Shown piece after piece: positions 37,601-46,387 of a DNA stretch of 64,000 bases. The notes under the pieces are model-generated. The model did not search any database. It was not told the DNA's origin and saw nothing but the letters and a program-made list of their open reading frames with translations. This DNA comes from Carboxylicivirga agarovorans (GTDB lineage Bacteria > Bacteroidota > Bacteroidia > Bacteroidales > Marinilabiliaceae): NCBI RefSeq assembly GCF_050589845.1, contig NZ_JBNGPA010000032.1, positions 5,799-69,798 of the forward strand, written 5' to 3'. The position numbers and the translations under genes are program-made. Position 1 is the first letter of the stretch, and the number at the start of each line of letters is the position of its first letter.

Positions 37601-39297
37601 GAGAAATAGGAGTTTATCCGGGTAAGATTGATGAAATAGGGCATTACACCTCGGAGAAGCCAACAGTTATGGATTCACTACTATGGGATAATAAAGATAA
37701 TGCAGATGGCTATTTCTTCAGCTGGCATGGACCAGGGCAGCGTATTGCATGGGTGAATGAGTTTACCGCTCCTGAAGAAGGTTTTGCCTTGTCACATGTC
37801 AGCTCCTATGTGAAGCTAACGTCACTGGATAAAACAGTAAAGGTGGCAGTATACCTGGGAGGCAGATTCCCACAGGAAGGTGATACACTCTTCAATAAAA
37901 ATTACATTATTGATCGTTATACAGAGAATGAATGGGTGTATTTCCCATTAAATACTGTTATCGATATACCGGCAGGTCAAAAATTCTTTATTGAAGTCAC
38001 CCCTCACGGCAGCACTCATTTTATGGGCTTTGATGTGATGCCTGAAACTGAAGAGGGCGATGAGTTGCTTAGAAAATCATTCAATGCAACATATGGTGTG
38101 AATGACACAATTATTCATGCTTTTGGCATCGATGACAGTGGATGGTCAAATGATTTCCATATGCGCCATTTGAATAAAATCCGTGGATTGTCGGCTGCCG
38201 GTGAGGGTAGTTGGGTACAATTAAATCCATCAGGAGGAACTATAGCAAGTGGTGAATCATTAGAGGTGAAGGCATCTTTGTTTCCTGATAAAGGTGATGT
38301 TGGTCGCAATTATGCGCGTATCATAACACGAAGCAATGACATCAACAATAAGGTTGATGAATTTGATCTCGTCATGAATATAAATGGTCGTCCACAATTA
38401 AAGATGTGGCCCAACAAATACACAGATAAGCTTAAAGTAACAGAGACAGAAGAGGCTGTCTGGAATTACCTGTTCCATGATCCGGAAGGTGAGGACATGA
38501 CGATATCTATTGAGCAGACCAATGATACATTAGTTCCTGTATTGGTGCAGCAAGGGCCAAACCTGGCAGAGGTGCTTGTTAAGACTGATTATCAAAGTGC
38601 CGGCACATATAATTATCCGGTACAAATAGCTGATGCCAGCGGAAACGTGACTCACGATACCATCTGTGTGCAGGTACTCAATAAAAACAGGGCTCCTGTA
38701 TTTAATAAGGAGTACGAAGTCATTGAGTTAAACATGGCAGACCCGAATGTAACATCATTTACGGTTAACCAGTTATTTACTGATCCCGATGAAGATGTGA
38801 TGCGTATGTACGCAGGGAACTATACACCACATATCGTTGATATGGCTTTAGGTAATGACTTCATCTCATTACATCCTTTACAAACAGGTACCGGGTTCGT
38901 GGTATTTGCAGCCGATGATGGCCATGATGATGGTTTCACGGTAGTAGGAAGTTATGTGTTGATTAGCAATAGTCCGGATGATGCCAATTCAGCCCCATAT
39001 TCACTGGATGATATCAGTCAAACATTTATCAATTCAGTTAAGCAGGTAATGATATTACCTAACCCGGTATGCGATAACAATACAAATGTGGTATTTAAAA
39101 CGCTGGAAGAGGGTGATGTTACCTTACAGGTATATACATTACAAGGGCAATTAAGTCAAACAATTAAGCTTGGTACCTTTGATGAAGGTATACACGTGAC
39201 AAATATCCAGCTGGGAGATATGATGTCGGGCATGTATTTGTGTCGCCTGATAATTAATGAGAATCAGATGGGTACTTGTAAAATGATAATAAAGTAA
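31690..39297 (+). CDS. Giant T9SS-secreted subtilisin-like (S8) protease B
   Basis: 2535 residues, a paralogue of the protease at 22580 over its full length. Signal peptide ending VSAQ, propeptide-like region with VKGKIRIKLKKE as in copy A, catalytic Asp222, His276 and Ser456, fibronectin-III-like domain, a long chain of beta domains, and a T9SS sorting tail (starting near LPNPVCDNN, ending CKMIIK). The catalytic domain is much more alike between the copies than the central beta domains. Copy A has a short extra loop with FKDGK near residue 302. The difference in the central part suggests a changed substrate or anchoring role. Confidence 0.9.
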   Translation: MKHSLSHIIIAFLLVLSSFVSAQVSNELSNDFVKGKIRIKLKKENLQEVKQLKAAHAQSNTTALGIESIDALNDGFGIKRIQRVFPFSIKHEAKHREYGLHLWFELDFDPAMDPQALSDEYRLLEDVAIAKPVYKKILIGDDKKPVYFNVDSLQLVGKAKEKIINGSLKSSFSGVEFNDPRLPEQWHYYNDGAVGSAGEDIDLLKAWSKSVGSKDVIVAIVDGGIDTEHEDLKDNLWVNEAELNGEEGVDDDQNGYVDDIYGYNFVYGGPVTAHKHGTHVAGTVGAVSNNGIGVAGVAGGDGSGNGVRLMSCQIYDERPGGNGNQAAAIVYGADHGAVISQNSWGYTQPGYFEPEVYDAVKYFIAEAGQYEGSPMNGGIFIAAAGNAGREHAHYPASFEEALSVASTGPTGMPAPYSNYGEWVDITAPGGDQAYFEEEGGVLSTLPGNTYGFYQGTSMACPHVSGVAALVVAKYGGPSFRPNELRKLLLNSANAFDFEDNGEYGVGKLNALNALMDESNVAPDKIEDLRAKEVFHNEMRLEWTVPRDSDNFQPKYFHLAIDLEQITKSNFDQQALIVFENAFEAGDTVAITIHGLRKQTSYYAALKSSDRFENVSEISNVIQVITTDEPQFTESTREVYVEVDVNNQHAHSIPVTFSNTGEGIVYWRSFTINENAFWTNYRDWEAAKESALAQASLNPEQFEETRPLTQDYTESQLKGSVPYSDLLLENDNTAFKETYSYITGGPRFYMGTGNANAGLILATRFRMPADAHFNMTHLQFIMYPNVENAPVHIEIRKSKEGILQNSEVVYHQEYVPKEVNKPQVARIPLLTPQRFENLEYFWVVLYFSPEEDYPMMMERSSYSGDYTDYFLVSRNNGVSYMNAFELMSARVAPMLEVCSSGRDGSFTYLAPYEGEIQGGETQEVQLNIEAGNLSNGKHSAAIGVYTNDAAKPGIAIDVLVDVTGQKAEAEIMSVNEFEVLQNKPAQLELSIKNIGLDTLKISSIKNVSETILENFTNDTIIILPGEEGHVPFSYTALNTGRQFETVSVETNIGTQTAQLVMDAKAPAEISLSLDMSEVTLAANETQEVQLTITNASSNAILEYSLEEYGQLRVKGGNQPNKLGYQIVTSNDVGGPQAGRWDEIKSFAEEIDGDSLRWHTEAINLGMKFPFENNVLSEIWAPYGNSKSVFYFYNYGVPGFFSEEMRARSYDGSGVFAPLWMDIQFSKVDKVYFHSYGDRIVLSVEEDLVISRWYNDKPGRLEYQVVLFRDGSIEYRYKDVSVLSERPEIKYAIGIQGILWEDYYKYKDFDDETNLISDGLVIRFEPQGDVNISYTENNVKGALSINGSVSIPVTIDPSIAIAGEKTLINHIRVKGNTVSGQEEIPVNINITGSAVYDAQDSIDFNWQRVGELKTLFAKVENSGTANASIIALDFSDAAFSTTLTLPQSLPAHSNVMIPVVFESLEAKVHDAFLTVTFEDGSKELIVIKAEGRRDPLFTYVVDGSLNVDLTAGEPQRIPLSMAVDANSDELSYAFSNGLLANVTNSKKPEGELVNELLAGVFDYQMLVSDSQKVFHKWDNIKGKATKYKILQDRQQMIELPFSFPFYGELYDTIWVSKNGYITVNEPYSDATRNFFAPNDGLNGMIAPLWVASLEPSIKDDGVWYQASEKSIQIQWTRYKSSDQRDGGGNVTFQLELTHDGYIWCHYYLTEAFGGGFTYGLESPDEQHIIGEMTINNWDPPVQDSTTIVYVPSYTGNTPKGVTEELEIALDGRNVFVHGIYKDTLMLHTNSAAQPLVELPMVINYSGQPVLDVTDSLQWEDVIYNADATEFYIEQDILLRNTGVGSLSVSAMTIANLDGIDLFDDGKELVMSGSGQLSPVLALEPWDEKVLKVRIAVNEKQDIDNGIITINSNAGTKQIAVTASFVEPPVLNWDNSSREFNLGQDQDTSFVFNIQNTGASPLEFGVFPAVKAQGEIGVYPGKIDEIGHYTSEKPTVMDSLLWDNKDNADGYFFSWHGPGQRIAWVNEFTAPEEGFALSHVSSYVKLTSLDKTVKVAVYLGGRFPQEGDTLFNKNYIIDRYTENEWVYFPLNTVIDIPAGQKFFIEVTPHGSTHFMGFDVMPETEEGDELLRKSFNATYGVNDTIIHAFGIDDSGWSNDFHMRHLNKIRGLSAAGEGSWVQLNPSGGTIASGESLEVKASLFPDKGDVGRNYARIITRSNDINNKVDEFDLVMNINGRPQLKMWPNKYTDKLKVTETEEAVWNYLFHDPEGEDMTISIEQTNDTLVPVLVQQGPNLAEVLVKTDYQSAGTYNYPVQIADASGNVTHDTICVQVLNKNRAPVFNKEYEVIELNMADPNVTSFTVNQLFTDPDEDVMRMYAGNYTPHIVDMALGNDFISLHPLQTGTGFVVFAADDGHDDGFTVVGSYVLISNSPDDANSAPYSLDDISQTFINSVKQVMILPNPVCDNNTNVVFKTLEEGDVTLQVYTLQGQLSQTIKLGTFDEGIHVTNIQLGDMMSGMYLCRLIINENQMGTCKMIIK

Positions 39298-39636
39298 TTT
39301 GATATAAGACAATCTGAATACAGGATTTTTAATCCTGACTGTTTCATCAACGGATGAAATAGTAAACCTGAATAAGTTAATAAATGGGACAATGTTTTTT
39401 TCAAAGAATGGGTTTAGGTTGTTCATGGAGAATGGAGAGTTTTACTCTCCTCTCCAATCTTATTACCGGATGTTAGAATTAATATTTTCATAGACAGAGT
39501 TTTGGTTTGTAATGGCGCCAGGGAGAAAAAAGTTTCTCTCTGGAGCCATTAAAATGCATGACTGATTGAAAAGAGTAGAATAAACGATGTAGCACACATA
39601 CATATTTAATATGGTCTTATCCTTAATTTATAAATT
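39298..39636. other. Intergenic stretch with four hairpins
   Basis: Four stem-loops follow subtilisin B: CAGGATT/AATCCTG (39321-39337), TTTCATC/GATGAAA (39342-39359), GGAGAGT/ACTCTCC (39434-39450), and an 18-bp imperfect stem with 16 paired positions (39511-39550). None has a clean T tail. They probably end the transcript or protect its 3' end. No gene is visible. Confidence 0.5.
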
Positions 39637-40152
39637 ATGAAGCACAGGTTTTTAACAGTTGGAATCATCATCGGCATCTTTATTTATGGCGTATTACTGG
39701 CCATGGGATTATTATCTGATCAATCTGATGTTATTATGTGGTCGGTGGTAAGTCTGTTATTGGGTGTTATGTTAGCTGTGGTGGTATATTCCCTTAAACC
39801 CTTACTGAATCGTAAAATGCATCAAAAGATTTATGAGCTCTCAGCAGATATACATGATGATGAAAAGATCCTGATCGATGGTCCGGCCGGACTTAATTCG
39901 GATAAAAGCTGTATGGGTAAATTATTTCTGACCAGGGATAATTTACTGTTTAAAGCTCTGGATCAGAAGCAACTAAATTATAGTATCGAGAATATTTCAG
40001 ATATCAGATTGTTGAAAAAGTGGGGGGTAATCAATAATGGCTTAAAGTTTAATTATAACGGGATTGAAGAGATGTATTATGTCGATTATGCAGGTGACTG
40101 GAAGGTGATAATCGAATATGTTAAGGGCTTTAATGATAAATCAATGAGTTGA
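39637..40152 (+). CDS. Small membrane protein with a GRAM/PH-like domain
   Basis: 171 residues. Two hydrophobic helices (about 5-25 and 33-53) are followed by a soluble domain (about 65-165) with a pattern close to GRAM or bacterial PH domains: GKLFLTRDNLLFKA, a SIENISDIRLLKKWG strand pair, GLKFNYNG, and a closing helix starting DWKVIIEYV. Such domains bind lipids or other proteins at the membrane. The gene stands alone, 360 bases before the kinase gene. Function unknown. Confidence 0.6.
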   Translation: MKHRFLTVGIIIGIFIYGVLLAMGLLSDQSDVIMWSVVSLLLGVMLAVVVYSLKPLLNRKMHQKIYELSADIHDDEKILIDGPAGLNSDKSCMGKLFLTRDNLLFKALDQKQLNYSIENISDIRLLKKWGVINNGLKFNYNGIEEMYYVDYAGDWKVIIEYVKGFNDKSMS

Positions 40153-40514
40153 TTCAAATAATAATGCCATAATATAAAAACTGGGGAAGGTGTAAGGTGT
40201 AGATATCTTGGCAATTATGGCTTTTACTCGCTTGCCTCACTGCTTCTTTCTATAAAGCTTAAAAAGTTCCTCTCCTGCTACTTCTATCACAAATCTATGA
40301 GGTTTTGCTGTCCGTGACCTCAGGAAATCTGCCACAGATCATATTTGCATACCATGTTTCAGATAGTTAACTTGTACTATCGACCGTGACCATGTAAGCA
40401 TACCATTTACTTTTTAAAATACAATGCCTGAGTAGACACATGTTGCTTATTGGTACGGAAATGAATAGTGCGCTTTCAGCATAAGAGAGTTTAATTATTT
40501 CTGATCAACAGGTG
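40153..40514. other. Non-coding stretch before the kinase gene
   Basis: About 360 bases with no gene and no clear repeat or hairpin. It probably holds the promoter of the two-component operon, but I could not pick out a convincing element. Confidence 0.4.
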
Positions 40515-42494
40515 ATGGATTTTAACCAGGAACTAAACATCAGCAGAGAACGAATCATCAATAAAGCCATTGAGGGGGCTGCTGTTGTTATACTTCCATC
40601 TGCCGTATTATCTCTAATCAGGTTCTACCTTATAGGCTGGTATGACGCATTTGTTGTCCATACGCTTATTTTTTGTGCCACCATCTTTCTGCTTTTGGTC
40701 AAAAACAAGTTGAAAACAGCCTTAAAATTACACTTGCTTGTTATCATTGTTCTTATTTTATCAGTTACGGCATTAAGCACATATACACTAACCGGTGGCG
40801 CTTTCCTGTTTTTCGCCATGATTTTTATCCCCCTCGTGTTCTATAGTCTCAGGCTAGCTATTTCTTACGCCCTTGTATACCTGGTAGTTTTTTTTGGCAT
40901 CGCCATTTTGTTTCATACTGAAATGTTAGTTCCGGCACCTGACTTTAACAGCTACCTTGTCAATTTCTACATGTGGGTGGCTCACGGAATAATGTATGGC
41001 CTTATCCTGTTTTATATTGCCTATATGCTCAATATGTTCTTTAGCTTATACAAAAAGGTTTTAGGTTCTTCTATTGACTATTCAAATGAGCTTAAACAAT
41101 CAATAGCTGCCATAGATTTTCAAAAAAACAGGTTTCAGTTGTTTATGGATGCTTATCCGTTTCACGTGACCATAAAAGATGAAAACAAAAGGTTCATGTT
41201 TGCCAATAAAGCCATCCTGGAGTATATAAACGCCAGCGATATTAATTTTTTGAATTTACACCGAGAGGAGGTTTTTCCTAAAGAGATAGCAGATGTTCTG
41301 GATCAAATGGACAACAAGGTGATTGATGATAAAGAAGCGATTAGGAAGGAACTGAATACCTGCCGTGAAGATGAAGGTTACAGATGTTATGATGTGATAA
41401 AATTTCCATTATTTACGCCTGATGATAAACTGCTTGTTGGCAGCATATCAATTGACATAACGAAGCAAAAAGAAGCAGAAATACAAAAGGTGGCCAGTGA
41501 GTCTAAATACAGAAGCATCTTTGAAGGAAGTAACGATGGAATGGTTTTCTTAGATGAAAACCTCAGGATAAGTGAATGTAACCAAAGTTATTGCGATTTA
41601 TTAGGATACACGAGGGATGAACTGATCGGAAAGGATTATAAGTTCACAATTCATGATAAAGAAACCGACTGGGATAGTATTATCCTGAGCCTGGCAGCTC
41701 AGAACCGTTTAAATTCCCGAACCATTGAGATGGAGGGGATGAGCAAGGATGGTAATCTGATCTATGCCGACGTGACGGTTTACAAACGGATTCAGCATGA
41801 TAAAGAGCTGGTATGGGCCGTGGTTAGAGATTTGAGTGAGAAAAAAAGCCTTGAGGAAGAAATATTTAAAACCATGGTACGATCAGAAGAGGCTGAAAGG
41901 TCAAGGTTTGCTAAGGAGTTGCACGACGGACTAGGTCCCTTGTTATCAACAAGCATGATCTACCTGCATACCCTTGGTAAAAAACAGGGAAAACACAATA
42001 CGGGCAACTACGCCACCAGGGCCTACCAGTTGATTGAGGAGGCTGCATCCAGTATCAGGGAAATATCTAACAATTTAAGTCCTGATATTCTTGCTAAATA
42101 TGGCTTGTTGCATGCTATACGTTCCTTTTGTGAGAAAGTGAAACTTGCTAAGGACATTAATTTTTCAATCAAAACCAATCTAAAGTGTCGCGTTGATGAG
42201 TTAATTGAGTTTACCATATACAGAATAATGACTGAGCTGATAAACAATACCATTAAATATGCCAATGCCACAACTATTCACATCAATATAATTGATCAGG
42301 ATGGAGTTTTGCTGATAAGTTATACCGATGACGGGCAAGGATTTGATTACCCTGCTCAGAAAAATGATGCCAAAGGTTTTGGACTGGTAAACCTGGAGAA
42401 CAGGATTGAAAAATTAGGTGGAAACTTTACCTATTATTCAGAACCGGGTAAAGGCGTAACAGTTAAAATAAGAATTAAAACCAAGTGTATATGA
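40515..42494 (+). CDS. Sensor histidine kinase, NarX/HisKA_3 type, with two PAS domains
   Basis: 659 residues from the ATG at 40515 (GTG at 40512 also open). About six membrane helices fill residues 15-190. Two PAS domains follow (about 205-320 and 330-445), then the HisKA_3 dimerisation helix with the phospho-acceptor His470 in ELHDGLG, and a HATPase_c domain with N-box ELINNTIKY and G-boxes DDGQGFD and GFGLVNLENR. It phosphorylates the response regulator encoded by the next gene, which starts on the ATGA overlap with this stop. The signal is unknown; PAS domains suggest a small ligand or redox cue. Confidence 0.9.
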   Translation: MDFNQELNISRERIINKAIEGAAVVILPSAVLSLIRFYLIGWYDAFVVHTLIFCATIFLLLVKNKLKTALKLHLLVIIVLILSVTALSTYTLTGGAFLFFAMIFIPLVFYSLRLAISYALVYLVVFFGIAILFHTEMLVPAPDFNSYLVNFYMWVAHGIMYGLILFYIAYMLNMFFSLYKKVLGSSIDYSNELKQSIAAIDFQKNRFQLFMDAYPFHVTIKDENKRFMFANKAILEYINASDINFLNLHREEVFPKEIADVLDQMDNKVIDDKEAIRKELNTCREDEGYRCYDVIKFPLFTPDDKLLVGSISIDITKQKEAEIQKVASESKYRSIFEGSNDGMVFLDENLRISECNQSYCDLLGYTRDELIGKDYKFTIHDKETDWDSIILSLAAQNRLNSRTIEMEGMSKDGNLIYADVTVYKRIQHDKELVWAVVRDLSEKKSLEEEIFKTMVRSEEAERSRFAKELHDGLGPLLSTSMIYLHTLGKKQGKHNTGNYATRAYQLIEEAASSIREISNNLSPDILAKYGLLHAIRSFCEKVKLAKDINFSIKTNLKCRVDELIEFTIYRIMTELINNTIKYANATTIHINIIDQDGVLLISYTDDGQGFDYPAQKNDAKGFGLVNLENRIEKLGGNFTYYSEPGKGVTVKIRIKTKCI

Positions 42495-43141
42495 TAAAGA
42501 TTGCAATTGTAGAAGATTTACCAATGGTGCTTGAGGGCCTGAAGCTGTTGATAGATCAGGTTGAAGATTTTAAAATTGTCGCTGAGTATTCCAATGGAAA
42601 GGAATTTACAGATGATATCCTTAACCTGGATGCGGATATCGTATTGACCGATATTGATATGCCCGTTATGGATGGAATTGCTGCGACTACACTGGCAACC
42701 AGCCTGAAACCCGATATAAAAATAATCGCCCTGTCAATGCATAATGATCGCAAGTATTATTTCCAAATGGTAACAGCAGGAGCTAAAGGTTTCGTTCTAA
42801 AGCAATCAAACCCCAATGAACTGGAAAAAGCCATAAGAGATGTACATGCCAATGGAAATTTCTTTTCGCCGGATTTGCTGCATTCAATCATAGTCAATAT
42901 TCATGGGCTGGAGAATGAAATAGTTAAGGACAAAAAAGAACTGCTTCAACTGTCAGATAGGGAAACTGAATTATTGAATCTTATTTGTCAGGGCTTGACG
43001 AACCAGCAGCTGGCAGATAAAATGTTTGTTAGTTTACGAACAATTGAATCCAATAAAAGTAAGTTGATGCAAAAAACCAATACCCGTAATAATGCGGGAT
43101 TAATAATCTGGGCCATCAAAAACAAAGTAGTTACCATTTGA
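42491..43141 (+). CDS. NarL/LuxR-family response regulator
   Basis: 216 residues from the ATG at 42491, whose ATGA overlaps the kinase stop; the GTG two codons earlier is less likely. The receiver domain has Asp54 (LTDIDMP) as phospho-acceptor and Lys104. The C-terminal LuxR-type helix-turn-helix (about 150-212) has LSDRETELLNLICQGLTNQQLADKMF. It pairs with the kinase immediately upstream. Target genes are not evident. Confidence 0.92.
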   Translation: MIKIAIVEDLPMVLEGLKLLIDQVEDFKIVAEYSNGKEFTDDILNLDADIVLTDIDMPVMDGIAATTLATSLKPDIKIIALSMHNDRKYYFQMVTAGAKGFVLKQSNPNELEKAIRDVHANGNFFSPDLLHSIIVNIHGLENEIVKDKKELLQLSDRETELLNLICQGLTNQQLADKMFVSLRTIESNKSKLMQKTNTRNNAGLIIWAIKNKVVTI

Positions 43142-43213
43142 GCTCACGCCAATAGATGCTTGATGTTACACTTTAGGTGCTGATAATTAAATTCATGCAA
43201 ATCTACCCCTGCT

Positions 43214-44254
43214 TTAGAATTTGTATTCGAGGCCTATTGTATTGCCCCAGTCATGTCCGGCATTGATTCCCGACAACGGTTCATTGTCAAAGCTGTTGTA
43301 ATAGGTAAACTTCAGGAAGAAATCATGAAAAGCTTCCCATTTAATATTAGCGTCTATTTCATTTCTGAAACGTCCGGGCTCTGATATACCGGGAATTAAA
43401 TTGGCTTTTACATTTATTGATACTTCAGGGGAGTCGAATAAAAACAACATGTAGTTAAACTGGATCAATCCTTCAAAATTATCCCTTACCAGTTCTCCTG
43501 AATATTCAGTGTTAGCTGTGATTCCCAGTCCTGCTGATAAATCCTGTTTATTATTTCGAATCAGAAAGTAGGTGGGGCCAAGAGCTACAGATGTACGCAG
43601 GTCAAGTTCGAAATAAGTATTGCTTTCTGCCAGGGCAGCACCATGAATGGACCAGTTCTTGGGTAAGACCCTGTATAAAGATGCACCTCCCGATTGTCTT
43701 TGGGTGGTACCAATCGATTCTTTGGTCAAAACAACATTATAGTCAACCTGTATAATGACCTTTTCGCCCCTGTACTTAAGATTACCGGCGAAATCAAGTT
43801 TGGTCACATCGCTGGCCTTTACATAACTATAGCCCGAGCTGACCGTGCCTGATACACGATCGATGAACCGTTTCTCCAGGGGAGTCAGTTCAACAATACT
43901 CCATAATCTGATCGTGTCTTTTGTGCCCGCTTCTTCCTCTATTATGCAACTGCCGACTTTGCCTGAAGGCTTCAGAATACCAAACATGATATGCCCATCG
44001 CTTAATATTATTCTCATGGGGTTTTTGATATGTACGCTGTCAATTTTACTCCATTCAATATGGATCGTACCTGAATCATCTGTTGAAAGATTGAGCATGT
44101 TATGATCCAGTGATTTAACCTCGCCGGTAATTCGGTCGCCATCCTGGAAATAGATAGTATCGATCTTTGAAGTGGCAAAACTCACATTGCTCAAAAGAAG
44201 TAACAGGCATGCAGATGCGATGTATTTAAATAATAATGATAAGCTTCTTTTCAT
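43214..44254 (-). CDS. DUF481-family outer-membrane protein
   Basis: 346 residues. Signal peptide ending NVSFATS, then a small beta domain with GDRITGEVKSLDHNMLNLSTD and SKIDSVHI, typical of the region preceding DUF481 barrels, and a C-terminal beta-barrel of alternating aromatic residues ending in NTIGLEYKF, an outer-membrane beta-signal. DUF481 proteins are salt- or stress-induced outer-membrane proteins of unknown function. It converges on the response regulator gene with 72 bases between. Confidence 0.8.
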   Translation of the reverse strand: MKRSLSLLFKYIASACLLLLLSNVSFATSKIDTIYFQDGDRITGEVKSLDHNMLNLSTDDSGTIHIEWSKIDSVHIKNPMRIILSDGHIMFGILKPSGKVGSCIIEEEAGTKDTIRLWSIVELTPLEKRFIDRVSGTVSSGYSYVKASDVTKLDFAGNLKYRGEKVIIQVDYNVVLTKESIGTTQRQSGGASLYRVLPKNWSIHGAALAESNTYFELDLRTSVALGPTYFLIRNNKQDLSAGLGITANTEYSGELVRDNFEGLIQFNYMLFLFDSPEVSINVKANLIPGISEPGRFRNEIDANIKWEAFHDFFLKFTYYNSFDNEPLSGINAGHDWGNTIGLEYKF

Positions 44255-44822
44255 TCGTCAACGGTAATTATTGCATTAAACTCTCAGTTGGTAAGAGAAA
44301 TGAATATATATACATTGTATAGTAATGAATGTATCTGCTGTTTTTATTTTCTATTAATAGTCAATCATTTATGCCTTACTACTATACATCATATGGCCCG
44401 TAAATCCCGCCTGAACATATGATTGAAAAGGCCTTGTTAGTATGCTAACTGCCGGTGTAACAAATATCTTAACCAAATTGGAGAAAAATAGCTACAAATT
44501 CAATACGGATAGCCTTTTTTTTAATTGTTTGTTAAGTATTTATGGCTGCTGACTTTTTTGATGAGGGGGACTTTTTTCCAATGATTCCAACTTATCGGAT
44601 GAGTTTACACAGTCCTTGTTAGTCCCCGAATAGACAAAGAAAAGAGATGGAAAATACACGGTAGCTACTTGCTTCTGCAGCGTATTTTAATAGACACAAA
44701 AGACGCAAATGTCGTCTGCATGAACCAAAGCTTTTTATTTTGCTATTGAACTTTAAAATATTGATTATTAAATTGTAATAATTGAATTAGAAGAATTTTA
44801 CATTTTCAATAACTGAATAGCC
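44255..44822. other. Non-coding divergent region
   Basis: About 570 AT-rich bases between the divergent DUF481 and sulfatase genes. No gene, repeat or clear operator was seen; it should contain both promoters. Confidence 0.4.
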
Positions 44823-46253
44823 ATGAAACATCTCTTTACATTTCTTATTACGTTCTTTCTTATAATTGGCAGTATTGCACAGGATAAACCAAACGTGGTG
44901 CTGGTATTTCTTGACAATTTTGGTTGGGGAGAACCCGGCTTCAATGGAGGAGGTGTAACAAGGGGAACCGCAACTCCTAATATGGATAAGCTTGCGGCAG
45001 AGGGATTGCGCCTGACAAATTTTAACGTGGAAGTACAATGCACCCCTTCTCGCTCAGCACTCATGACCGGGCGCTATGCAATACGTAGTGGAAATGCCAC
45101 AGTTCCTCTAGGTGAAGGGCTCTATGGCCTCTTGCAATGGGAAGTTACAATGGCAGAAATGTTAGCGGATAACGGTTATGCCACCGGCATGTTTGGGAAG
45201 TGGCACTTAGGCCGGACGCCGGGAAGATTCCCCACCGATCAGGGCTTTGATGAGTGGTACGGAATCCCAAACTCAACCGATGAATCACCCTATTCGTCCT
45301 TAGTTGGTTTTGAAGAGAGTAAGCTTCATGAAACGTTTGTGATGAAGGGCCAAAAAGGTAAAGTGCCTGAAAAGGTTAGGCCATACAGGTTAGATTATCG
45401 CCCGCTTATAGACCGTGACCTGACTGATAGGGCAATGGAATTTATGGAGAAACAGGCGAAGGCCGATAAGCCTTTCTTTGTGTATTTGCCTTACACGGCC
45501 ACTCACTTTCCTACCATGCCACATCCCGATTATGAGGGAAAAACAGGGAAAGGAGCATGGGTCGATCTCTTGTTGCAGATAGATGATTACCTGGGTGAAC
45601 TGTTGGATAAGATCGATAACCTGGGAATAAGCGATAATACCATATTTATTTTCACTGCCGATAATGGACCCGAAGCCATGTCCTATGGAAATACCAGTAT
45701 GACAGTTGAAACAGCAATACATGGATCAGCAGGCCCATGGAGGGGAACTTTATTCACCGGATTTGAAGGTGCCTTGCGAGTGCCATTTGCCATCCGCTGG
45801 CCAGGGAAAATAAAGGCCGGTACATCGAGTGATGAAATAGTTCATGCCATGGATTTATATCCCACTTTAGCCGCTATCACCGGTGGTAATATTCCTGACG
45901 ACCGGATTATTGATGGTATAGATATGTCTGATTTCTTCCTTGGTAAAACGGATAAATCAGGAAGGGATGGCTTTATTGTTTATATGGGGAACGACATATT
46001 TGCTGTTAAGTGGAGAAACTGGAAATTGCACTTTAAAGAACAAGATTCCTGGAACGGCGAGTTAAAAACCTATACCATGCCACGTGTATATAACTTATAC
46101 AACGATCCCCAGGAAAAAGACAATGTGCTGTTTCCACATACCTGGGTGCCTAAAGCTGCACTGCAACAGTTAACAGAACATGTTGCTTCTCTGAAAGAAA
46201 ATCCTCCTATTAAAGCCGGACAGGCTGATCCTTATGTGCCAGCTAAGAAATAA
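44823..46253 (+). CDS. S1-family arylsulfatase, exported
   Basis: 476 residues with a signal peptide ending GSIAQ. The active-site motif is C73-T-P-S-R, whose Cys is converted to formylglycine by an anaerobic or FGE-type maturase. The N-terminal metal motif is FLDNFGWGEPG, the Asp-Asn variant of the usual Asp-Asp, also seen in a group of arylsulfatases with GGGxxRGxxTPN, as here. TADNGPE gives further ligands and GKWHLGR contributes catalytic Lys and His. It cleaves sulfate esters in the periplasm or outside. The presence of a DUF3604 gene in the same window fits sulfated-compound use. Substrate unknown. Confidence 0.92.
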   Translation: MKHLFTFLITFFLIIGSIAQDKPNVVLVFLDNFGWGEPGFNGGGVTRGTATPNMDKLAAEGLRLTNFNVEVQCTPSRSALMTGRYAIRSGNATVPLGEGLYGLLQWEVTMAEMLADNGYATGMFGKWHLGRTPGRFPTDQGFDEWYGIPNSTDESPYSSLVGFEESKLHETFVMKGQKGKVPEKVRPYRLDYRPLIDRDLTDRAMEFMEKQAKADKPFFVYLPYTATHFPTMPHPDYEGKTGKGAWVDLLLQIDDYLGELLDKIDNLGISDNTIFIFTADNGPEAMSYGNTSMTVETAIHGSAGPWRGTLFTGFEGALRVPFAIRWPGKIKAGTSSDEIVHAMDLYPTLAAITGGNIPDDRIIDGIDMSDFFLGKTDKSGRDGFIVYMGNDIFAVKWRNWKLHFKEQDSWNGELKTYTMPRVYNLYNDPQEKDNVLFPHTWVPKAALQQLTEHVASLKENPPIKAGQADPYVPAKK

Positions 46254-46387
46254 AATAGAGATGTGACTATAAGCATCAAAAAAGGAGCGTTATAAAATGA
46301 TGTATAATGGAGTATGGTACAGGGAAAGGCCAATAAGGATGTCAATCAGGTACCACAATAACTAACGATAAATTAAAAACTTTTGAG

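Noticed and set aside
44823..46253. Inactive sulfatase because of Asp-Asn instead of Asp-Asp in the first metal motif
   Set aside because: The formylglycine motif CTPSR and other ligands are intact, and the Asp-Asn form is typical of this arylsulfatase group.
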